Source: Fidelibacterota bacterium TCS52
GTDB lineage: Bacteria > Fidelibacterota > Fidelibacteria > Fidelibacterales > Fidelibacteraceae
Length of the DNA: 5,603 nt
Reading direction: 5' to 3'
NCBI GenBank assembly: GCA_001577215.1
Contig: LSCC01000085.1
Coordinates: 1-5,603, forward strand
Positions 1-4,666 of this stretch are shown here, piece by piece. The notes beneath the pieces are model-generated. The model was given only the letters and a program-made list of their open reading frames with translations, was not told the origin of the DNA and made no database searches. The stretch's first letter is position 1, and each line of letters opens with the position of its first letter. The position numbers and the translations under genes are program-made.

Positions 1-113
1 TTTATTCCTTCTTCTCCATTAGAAGTTGAGAAAACTGTAAATCCATTATCTTTAAAAAATTTTGAGAGAATTTTTAGTTGATTTTTATCGTCTTCAATTA
101 TTAAAATTTTCAT
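1..113 (-). CDS. Response regulator, N-terminal receiver fragment (partial at window edge)
   Basis: Only the first 37 codons are inside the window. They read MKILIIEDDKNQLKILSKFF and continue to GEEGI, the opening beta1-alpha1-beta2 of a CheY-like receiver domain. The acidic pair E7-D8-D9 is the Mg-binding pocket; the phospho-acceptor Asp would lie just beyond the edge. The start codon overlaps the histidine kinase stop as ATGA, and an AGGAG sits 6 nt upstream inside the kinase's last codons, so the start is well supported and translation is probably coupled. It is the cognate partner of the kinase at 110-1771. The output domain is not visible. I infer an NtrC-type (AAA+/Fis) activator because the kinase catalytic core looks NtrB/ZraS-like and a sigma-54 promoter with an NtrC-like box lies upstream of the cluster. 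An OmpR-type output remains possible. Confidence 0.9.
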   Translation of the reverse strand, partial: MKILIIEDDKNQLKILSKFFKDNGFTVFSTSNGEEGI

Positions 114-1771
114 AAGTTACTCCTAGATGGTAATATAATTTCAACTGTTGTACCCGGATGGGGTGAACTCATAATTGAAATTTTGCCATAATGTTCTTCA
201 ATTATTTTTTTTACTGTTGGTAAACCAATACCACTTCCACTATCTTTTGTTGTAAAATAAAAATTCCAGATATTTTCTTTAATTTCAGGATCAATTCCTT
301 CTCCATTATCTTTTATGATAATATATAAATTCTTTTTCTTGATTTTATAATCTATTGTTATTTTTTTTTCAATTTTTTGATGTTTAAGTGATACGTTCTC
401 AAATGATTCTATAGCATTTTTCAACAAATTTGTAATTACGGTTTGCATAGCATCTCGATCAAATTCCCAGGTAATAGTCTTATCAGAAATTAACTTACAT
501 TTAAAATCCATTTTATTACATTGCTCTGAGAACAAAGTTTTAATTCTTTTTAAGAATTTACCTACATTGTTATTTGTATAGTTTAGTTCTTTGGGGCGTG
601 AAAAATAAAGGAACTTTTGCACGATCTGGTTTAATCTGTCAATCTCATCGTAAATTAGCTCAAGTGATTCATTTAGATCGTCGATATTTTTTGCTCCATA
701 ATCAATTTTTAATTGTTGTAATGACATATAGATTGCATTAAGAGGATTCTTTATCTCATGTGCAACTTCTCCTCCTAACTTACCAATTTCTGCCATATGT
801 CTTTTCATCTCTAATTCTTTTCTTGTTTGATTAACATTTTTGTAATATTTATAGAATAGATATTCACTTATAAAAAGAAATATAAAAAATGCTGAATAAA
901 TAGCAAGCATAATATTTTGCTTATCGCGAAACTCCTTGATTCTCATAAATGATACGCCAAATCTTATAATGGAATTTTTAAATAACTCACTGGGTATGAC
1001 GGTTTCAAAAATTTTTTTATCTTTATGTTTAGATATTCTAGAATCAGGTTGATTAGAGCTAATTATATTTTCTAAGAATTTGTCGGAGCTTATTGAAGCG
1101 ATCTTTTTTAAGTTTGCTGTTGCTGCTATAACACCTTGTTTATCTTGTATAACGATATAATGGATATGATATAGATTGGATTTTTCTTCATAAATGGATA
1201 ATATCTGATCACTTATATTCTGAAATAGAGTAGAAAGTTGGACCGGGTTTAATAGATCATTAATAATTTTACTATCCATTCCTGCTATGTACCATCTATT
1301 ATTATAAAACTTTGATAAATACAGATATTCTTTATTAGGCGATAAAATTCTATACTCTTTTGAGGTTGGTAGCGAGTCAAAACTTATTTCTAGTTTTGTA
1401 TCAGATGGTAAAGAAGTTATCAATTCTCCGGTTCTGTCTATTATAAAAAATTGTCCAATCTGGAGTTGTTTTCGAAGAGAATCTATTAATTTCGTATCTT
1501 TAGTATTAATTGCTAATTGAATCAAAGTTTTATTGTGCTCTATAAGAAGAGATTTCATTACATTTTTTGAATATATATCATCTCTTACGTTATTTTGAAT
1601 CATTTTTAGATTAAAAATACTATGTGTTCGTTCTTCTTTTAAAAGATTCTTGTAATTTTTTTGCTGTAAATAATAAATTGAACCCCAAATGAAAATGAGA
1701 ATTAAAGTTATAATTATTAAAATATATTTTAATCTTTTTTCTTTTTGTAAGAATATATTTTTATTTTGCAT
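110..1771 (-). CDS. Transmembrane sensor histidine kinase (NtrB/ZraS-like catalytic core)
   Basis: A 553-residue inner-membrane kinase that should autophosphorylate on His and pass the phosphate to the adjacent response regulator. TM1 is at about 16-34 and TM2 at about 287-307. Between them lie about 250 periplasmic residues with two PAS/Cache-like strands, QFFIIDRTGELI (107-118) and YIVIQDKQGVIAA (205-217), so a double-Cache-type sensor fold is likely. The cytoplasmic part has HisKA with EVAHEIKNPLNAI (phospho-acceptor H338), the N box NLLKNAIES (448-456), the G1 box DNGEGI (488-493), the F box FYFTT (504-508) and the G2 box GSGIGL (512-517). All key residues are present. There is no HAMP or cytoplasmic PAS; TM2 runs through a short linker into HisKA. 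The start lacks a clear Shine-Dalgarno site, but the next residues lead straight into TM1. It lies 48 bp after the barrel gene and overlaps the regulator by 4 nt. The ligand cannot be read from the sequence. Confidence 0.95.
   Translation of the reverse strand: MQNKNIFLQKEKRLKYILIIITLILIFIWGSIYYLQQKNYKNLLKEERTHSIFNLKMIQNNVRDDIYSKNVMKSLLIEHNKTLIQLAINTKDTKLIDSLRKQLQIGQFFIIDRTGELITSLPSDTKLEISFDSLPTSKEYRILSPNKEYLYLSKFYNNRWYIAGMDSKIINDLLNPVQLSTLFQNISDQILSIYEEKSNLYHIHYIVIQDKQGVIAATANLKKIASISSDKFLENIISSNQPDSRISKHKDKKIFETVIPSELFKNSIIRFGVSFMRIKEFRDKQNIMLAIYSAFFIFLFISEYLFYKYYKNVNQTRKELEMKRHMAEIGKLGGEVAHEIKNPLNAIYMSLQQLKIDYGAKNIDDLNESLELIYDEIDRLNQIVQKFLYFSRPKELNYTNNNVGKFLKRIKTLFSEQCNKMDFKCKLISDKTITWEFDRDAMQTVITNLLKNAIESFENVSLKHQKIEKKITIDYKIKKKNLYIIIKDNGEGIDPEIKENIWNFYFTTKDSGSGIGLPTVKKIIEEHYGKISIMSSPHPGTTVEIILPSRSNL
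120..124 (-). promoter_or_regulatory. Ribosome binding site of the response regulator
   Basis: AGGAG on the minus strand, 6 nt before the ATG at 113. It lies inside the 3' end of the kinase gene and fixes the regulator start despite the 4-nt ATGA overlap. Confidence 0.75.
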
Positions 1772-1819
1772 ATCAATTGAGTAATTATGTAATTTTTTGG
1801 CTTACAGAAATACAGTATA

Positions 1820-2788
1820 TCAAAATTTATATTTACTACTTAAGGTAAATATATGAGCAATTTCATAGTCACTATTAGCCCTGGCTACTTCAAAAGATAC
1901 AGAACCAATTAGGTCGATTTTTTTAGTCAGATCATAAGTTGATTTAAGTTCTATGATACCCTTGGATTCATCATAAGGGGTTTTTGTTGCAATTTTTAAA
2001 TAATGTCTAAAAGCTGCTGTAACTTTGGTCTTGATTAATAATTTTGTTTTCTTCCATGTCAATCCAGTGTATAATTCGTAATTATTGTAAGCAAATTTAT
2101 CGAATGATTCGGTAAATTCGTAAAGAGTGCAGGATGTGTCACTCTTTAAATTGGTATTTATGAGAAATCCAGTTTTTAATCCTATGTTATTTTTTATCGG
2201 CAGGGAAATATAGTTATTTGAAATCAAATTAATTAGGTTAGTATTTTCAATTTTACTATCATAAAAATTTCTTGTTGCTAAATTAATACTAAGATTAAGC
2301 GCCAAGGTTTTTAGAAATTTTTTATAAATAAAGTAAGTTGCAAAATTATAATGTGAGAAGTTTTTATTAGCAAAATAATTATAATTATTACCTGATAATC
2401 CGATTTCAAAAATTGATCTACTTCTTTGACCGTCGTAAAAAATCTTAATTCCAACTGATGTAAAATCCTGCATATCATTATTTCTGTTTTTATAATCAGC
2501 ATAAATGGAAGAATTGAGGTAATCAAAAGGTTTGAATATTTGAATTTTTGAGTAAGTTTCTGGTTTTGCTAATAAACTGTCATAAATAGAAACAGCATTA
2601 TTTATATTTATTAAGTAATTTTTGAATATGAATGTTGAATTCTGAGCGAGATTTTGTTCCCAGTAATTCTCATCATAAAGAGTTTTATTTTTGCTTAACT
2701 TGGTTTGAATATTGCCCTCAAATTCAAGGGCTGTGAGGTTTGAAGATATTAAAATAGAAAGGCAAAGGAAAAGTAAGTATTTACGCAT
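1820..2788 (-). CDS. Predicted outer-membrane beta-barrel protein of unknown function
   Basis: A 322-residue protein. A Sec signal peptide (MRKYLLFLCLSILISSNLTA, probable cut after A20) precedes a mature chain rich in alternating hydrophobic/polar segments with many Tyr, Phe and Asn. It has no internal hydrophobic helix and ends in ...FTLSSKYKF with a terminal Phe, the usual barrel insertion signal. Examples of predicted strands are SIFEIGLSGNNYNYF, NNIGLKTGFLINTNL, YELYTGLTWKKTKLLIKTKV and IDLIGSVSFEVARA. I do not recognise a named family; size and pattern suggest a barrel of roughly 10-14 strands. It starts 12 bp after the EF-loop/His-tail gene. The only GGAGG is 19 nt upstream, inside that gene's last codons, which is too far for a normal Shine-Dalgarno, so coupling is likely. 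Grouping with secreted His-rich proteins and a sensor kinase suggests a surface channel or assembly partner in the same response (inference). Confidence 0.8.
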   Translation of the reverse strand: MRKYLLFLCLSILISSNLTALEFEGNIQTKLSKNKTLYDENYWEQNLAQNSTFIFKNYLININNAVSIYDSLLAKPETYSKIQIFKPFDYLNSSIYADYKNRNNDMQDFTSVGIKIFYDGQRSRSIFEIGLSGNNYNYFANKNFSHYNFATYFIYKKFLKTLALNLSINLATRNFYDSKIENTNLINLISNNYISLPIKNNIGLKTGFLINTNLKSDTSCTLYEFTESFDKFAYNNYELYTGLTWKKTKLLIKTKVTAAFRHYLKIATKTPYDESKGIIELKSTYDLTKKIDLIGSVSFEVARANSDYEIAHIFTLSSKYKF

Positions 2789-2800
2789 TTATGTTATTTA

Positions 2801-3373
2801 TTATTTTCCTCCACCTTGCCCACCTCCATGATGGCCACCTTGACCTCCCGAACTTTTATTATGTTTGGAATGAGAACCGGCAGATTTAATGTTTTCTTGG
2901 GAGCCAAAAATTTTTTGGCAAGATTTTAATTTTTTTATGAGGTTGTCGCCAAAAAAAAGTTTGGTATTTCTTCCATCGCAGATTCCATCTCCATCATAGT
3001 CAATAAAAACATCGTATTTTTTAAAAGTATTAGTACCTTCGGATGAAAATTCAATTATGTTATCATTATAGCGAATACTGTTAATAGCAATATTATCACC
3101 CTTTGTTTTTCCATCAATATAGATGAGGTCTGCACTTAATATTTCCCTACTTAGTTTAGAATGATTATCCGGGAAAACGATTTTATATTTTTGTTTGTTG
3201 GAGTAAAAATGTGCAGTAGAGTCCTTAAACTGTATGGTCCCTGCAGCTGTGATTTTTTCGCCAGCAGTTGACAATTTATCGTAATCAGTCACTCTATCTT
3301 CTCCGGCAAATAGAAGAAAGGGAAGATTTAAAAAAATAAAAATGATAAAAATCATTAAATTTTTCATCGCCAT
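2801..3373 (-). CDS. Secreted protein with DxDGDG calcium-type loop and His/Gly-rich tail
   Basis: A 190-residue exported protein, not recognised as a named family. I chose the ATG at 3373 (MAMKNLMIFI) because an AGGAG lies 11 nt upstream and the signal peptide begins there; a start 16 codons earlier would add a charged, unsupported extension. The signal peptide covers about 1-23 (cut after LLFA). Residues about 40-105 (ITAAGTIQF, then FYSNKQKYKIVF, then LIYIDGKTKGDNIAINSI) look like a small beta-barrel, possibly OB-like. Residues 125-133 (DYDGDGICD) match the Asp-rich calcium loop of EF-hand, dockerin and thrombospondin type 3 repeats. Two Cys (132, 152) could form a disulfide. The C-terminus (167-190) is a low-complexity His/Gly/Gln tail with GGHHGGGQGGGK. 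The same HHGGG word occurs in the upstream gene at 3533-3949, suggesting a shared role. A metal-binding periplasmic or surface protein is plausible but unproven. Confidence 0.8.
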   Translation of the reverse strand: MAMKNLMIFIIFIFLNLPFLLFAGEDRVTDYDKLSTAGEKITAAGTIQFKDSTAHFYSNKQKYKIVFPDNHSKLSREILSADLIYIDGKTKGDNIAINSIRYNDNIIEFSSEGTNTFKKYDVFIDYDGDGICDGRNTKLFFGDNLIKKLKSCQKIFGSQENIKSAGSHSKHNKSSGGQGGHHGGGQGGGK

Positions 3374-3384
3374 TTTACTAAATT

Positions 3385-3389
3385 CTCCT
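3385..3389 (-). promoter_or_regulatory. Ribosome binding site deciding the start at 3373
   Basis: AGGAG on the minus strand, 11 nt before the ATG at 3373 and 17 nt before a second in-frame ATG at 3367. It lies downstream of the farther in-frame ATG at 3421, which argues against that longer start. Confidence 0.6.
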
Positions 3390-3475
3390 ATTTTGATAAT
3401 TAAGTCAATTTTTATAGACATGTAGTGAATGAGCAGATTAAAGGCTAATTATTATTTTTACATTTTGGAATAGTA

Positions 3476-3517
3476 GAAGAATAACCTGCTATAAATTTAA
3501 TTAACAGGTTATTCTTC
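3476..3517 (-). terminator. Perfect 13-bp inverted repeat, probable (leaky?) terminator
   Basis: GAAGAATAACCTG (3476-3488) pairs perfectly with CAGGTTATTCTTC (3505-3517) around a 16-nt AT-rich loop. It begins 15 nt after the stop of the His-rich gene. On the minus strand it is preceded by AAAAAT and followed by TACTATT, which is not a clean U-run. On the plus strand it is followed by ATTTTTA, a better tail, though no plus-strand gene precedes it. The stem has only four to five G-C pairs, so read-through into the downstream operon is possible. Confidence 0.6.
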
Positions 3518-3532
3518 ATTTTTACCGGGATA

Positions 3533-3949
3533 CTAAAACATTCGGAAGCCGGGAGGACCGGAGCAGGGTTCAAGTTCAAAGTCGACTGTAACGGTAGCAG
3601 CGTTAATTTCTATATCTGTTATGGAATCTGATGAATATTCACCTTGTTTTCTTGCTCTGGCATCATAGATACCTTCAGCTACATCTGAGAGTTCATATAC
3701 ACCTTGAGCATCTGTGGTAGTAACGATAGAACAGTTGCCGTGATGTCCACCACCGTGATGTCCGCCACCGTGATGTCCACCACCATGACCCAATAATAGA
3801 TTCAAACTGTCTTGAAATGTAAATATTACAGTTGCTCCTTCAATTGGTTCACCAGTAACTGCATCGGTTACTATTCCATTAACACTTGCTGCAAAAGCCA
3901 TACTTGCGGAAAGAGCAAGTGTTAGTATGATTAAGAGTGCCTTTTTCAT
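3533..3949 (-). CDS. Small secreted carboxypeptidase-regulatory-like protein with His/Gly repeat insertion
   Basis: 138 residues from the ATG at 3949, chosen because AAAGGAG lies 7 nt upstream and the signal peptide MKKALLIILTLALSASMAFA starts there. An in-frame ATG 12 codons earlier falls at the predicted transcription start and is rejected. The mature protein is one carboxypeptidase-regulatory-like (transthyretin-like beta-sandwich) domain: ASVNGIVTDAVTGEPIEGATVIF (first part 21-30, continuing to 43), then TTTDAQGVYELSDVAEGIYDARARKQGEY, ending DFELEPCSGPPGFRMF. A loop at about 54-71 is replaced by HGGGHHGGGHHGGGHHGN, seven His spaced for metal ligation. Cys73 and Cys129 could form a disulfide. 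Such domains usually belong to larger proteins; a stand-alone secreted copy is unusual. Base composition is visibly GC-richer than in its neighbours. The gene has its own sigma-54 promoter and a hairpin behind it, so it is probably strongly and conditionally expressed. A periplasmic or surface metal-binding role is inference. Confidence 0.88.
   Translation of the reverse strand: MKKALLIILTLALSASMAFAASVNGIVTDAVTGEPIEGATVIFTFQDSLNLLLGHGGGHHGGGHHGGGHHGNCSIVTTTDAQGVYELSDVAEGIYDARARKQGEYSSDSITDIEINAATVTVDFELEPCSGPPGFRMF
3740..3784 (-). repeat. Three tandem 15-bp units encoding GGGHH
   Basis: GTGATGTCCACCACC (plus-strand reading) occurs at 3740-3754, 3755-3769 and 3770-3784. The middle unit differs by one synonymous A-to-G change, and a partial degenerate copy follows from 3785. 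In frame, each unit encodes Gly-Gly-Gly-His-His. The near-identity at the nucleotide level points to recent slippage or duplication, so copy number may vary between strains. Confidence 0.9.
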
Positions 3950-3956
3950 GACATAA

Positions 3957-3963
3957 CTCCTTT
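3957..3963 (-). promoter_or_regulatory. Ribosome binding site of the His-rich protein gene
   Basis: AAAGGAG on the minus strand with a 7-nt spacer to the ATG at 3949. It is one of the strongest Shine-Dalgarno sites in the window and decides the start. Confidence 0.8.
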
Positions 3964-3995
3964 CATATCTTTTTTTGTTAGGCAACTAATATTAG

Positions 3996-4012
3996 TGCAA
4001 AATCTGTGCCAA
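3996..4012 (-). promoter_or_regulatory. Sigma-54 (-24/-12) promoter
   Basis: The minus strand reads TTGGCAC-AGATT-TTGCA, matching the RpoN consensus YTGGCAC-N5-TTGCW in every defined core position and with the exact spacing between the GG (4010-4009) and GC (3998-3997) pairs. The predicted start is near 3985, giving a leader of about 36 nt that carries AAAGGAG before the ATG at 3949. Such promoters require an AAA+ enhancer-binding activator, which fits the two-component pair at the end of the cluster and the palindrome at 4109-4125. Confidence 0.85.
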
Positions 4013-4067
4013 AAATTAATTAAAATATTAATAATAACGTAATATGCTTGAAAGAGGCAAGTTACAG

Positions 4068-4172
4068 AAAGGAGAGAAATTCATGAAAAATAAATTGACG
4101 TTTTATTATGCACAATTATTGTGCAAAGCAAATTTAATTTGCACAATTTTGAACTCTAGGAGTTTTACTTAA
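4068..4172 (+). CDS. Possible 29-codon small ORF with a strong ribosome binding site
   Basis: AAAGGAG at 4068-4074 lies 8 nt before an ATG at 4083, opening a 29-codon frame (MKNKLTFYYAQLLCKANLIC, then TILNSRSFT) that stops with TAA at 4170-4172. The peptide is mildly hydrophobic, has two Cys and matches nothing I recognise. It runs across both palindromes, so it may be fortuitous in enhancer DNA. Alternatively it could be a leader peptide: its mRNA could fold into two mutually exclusive hairpins (4109-4125 or 4119-4146). No convincing promoter is visible upstream. The Shine-Dalgarno site is the only positive evidence for translation. The range given includes the ribosome site; the codons are 4083-4172. 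Confidence 0.25.
   Translation, partial: KGEKFMKNKLTFYYAQLLCKANLICTILNSRSFT
4109..4125. promoter_or_regulatory. 17-bp palindrome, NtrC-like enhancer (UAS) candidate
   Basis: TGCACAATTATTGTGCA is a perfect dyad around a single central base. Its GCAC-N7-GTGC core has the same form as the known NtrC site (TGCAC-N7-GTGCA class). The centre is about 132 bp upstream of the predicted sigma-54 start, a normal enhancer distance. The activator is inferred to be the response regulator starting at 113, whose DNA-binding domain is outside the window. Confidence 0.6.
4127..4156. promoter_or_regulatory. Second dyad and repeated half-site beside the enhancer
   Basis: GCAAATTTAATTTGC (4128-4142) is a 15-bp palindrome. 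The 9-mer TGCACAATT of the first site recurs at 4140-4148, exactly 31 bp (about three helical turns) from its copy at 4109-4117. The right half of this second copy (TTGAAC) is degenerate, so it could be a weaker cooperative activator site. The segment 4119-4146 can also form a 9-bp stem (TTGTGCAAA with TTTGCACAA) followed by TTTT, so an RNA-level role on the plus strand is an alternative. Confidence 0.4.
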
Positions 4173-4304
4173 TTCTGAAAATTATATTAAGAGTATTTAT
4201 AAAGTCATTTGGTTATGAAGATATGAATAAATTTAAAATTTTTAAATTAATTGACTAAAAGTTGAAGCCCTAAAAATTTTGTTCACAATTAAACGAAAGA
4301 TATT

Positions 4305-4658
4305 ATGGATAAAGATAAATTATTATATAGAGTTTCCAAGGAAGAGGGAGCTGCCCTCGAGATGGATATGGATGAATTTTACAGTAAACGTCGTAAGGGT
4401 CTTATCCCATTCCAAACTCCCGAAGGTAAGATTGAGTGGCTAAAGAGGAATCAATTTAGAATTGAAGCTGCGAAAAAAGTGAATAAAACAAAGAGAAGAA
4501 AGAAAGTAAAAAGGCACCACAGTCATAAATCAGATGATGAAGCTCTCGATTTAACAAATTTATTCCCCAAAAATGAACTAAAATATGTTTTTATCGGTAT
4601 TGGCTCACTCTTAATATTGTATTTGATTTTAAAATTGGTTGGAATAATAATTTTATAA
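4305..4658 (+). CDS. Hypothetical protein with C-terminal membrane anchor
   Basis: 117 residues, not recognised. Residues 1-55 are soluble and charged (MDKDKLLYRVSKEEGAALEM, then DEFYSKRRKGLIPFQTPEGK). Residues about 57-75 are a very basic linker (KKVNKTKRRKKVKRHHSHK). A short acidic stretch (DDEALDL) follows, and 94-116 form a single hydrophobic helix (YVFIGIGSLLILYLILKLVG) at the extreme C-terminus. There is no signal peptide, so the likely topology is tail-anchored with the N-terminal part in the cytoplasm. The basic segment could bind phospholipid head groups or nucleic acid. The start is preceded only by a weak purine run (GAAAGA). It is the only sizeable plus-strand gene and converges on the DUF374 gene with 8 bp between stops and no visible terminator. 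No functional link to either neighbour can be read from the sequence. Confidence 0.75.
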   Translation: MDKDKLLYRVSKEEGAALEMDMDEFYSKRRKGLIPFQTPEGKIEWLKRNQFRIEAAKKVNKTKRRKKVKRHHSHKSDDEALDLTNLFPKNELKYVFIGIGSLLILYLILKLVGIIIL

Positions 4659-4666
4659 CAGGCAAT

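Larger units (their letters stand above)
3950..4304. other. Divergent regulatory intergenic region
   Basis: 355 bp between the His-rich gene (minus) and the membrane-anchored gene (plus). The left third holds the leader and sigma-54 promoter; the middle holds the candidate small ORF and palindromes. From 4173 to 4304 I see only AT-rich sequence, with a poor TTGACT (4250-4255) lacking a well-spaced -10, so the promoter of the plus-strand gene at 4305 is not identified. Confidence 0.7.

Noticed and set aside
2311..2526. 71-codon minus-strand open frame inside the barrel gene
   Set aside because: It is an alternate-frame shadow of the barrel coding sequence, with low-complexity Ile/Leu composition and no ribosome site.
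3411..3416. TATAAA on the minus strand as a -10 box for the 2801-3373 operon
   Set aside because: The hexamer 17 nt upstream (AATCTG) is a poor -35 and no extended -10 fits. In AT-rich DNA such a match is expected by chance.
3374..3421. Longer N-terminus for the EF-loop protein (ATG at 3421)
   Set aside because: It would put 16 residues ahead of the signal peptide, and the AGGAG at 3385-3389 supports the later start.
3374..3475. A second sigma-54 promoter ahead of the EF-loop gene
   Set aside because: There is no GG/GC pair with -24/-12 spacing on the minus strand here.
3740..3784. Tandem 15-bp repeat as a possible CRISPR-like or intergenic repeat array
   Set aside because: The units are contiguous with no spacers, are in frame, and encode GGGHH inside a clear coding sequence.
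4220..4255. AT-rich near-palindrome (AATTTAAAATTTTTAAATT) as an operator
   Set aside because: The dyad is imperfect and consists only of A and T, so it is expected in DNA of this composition.
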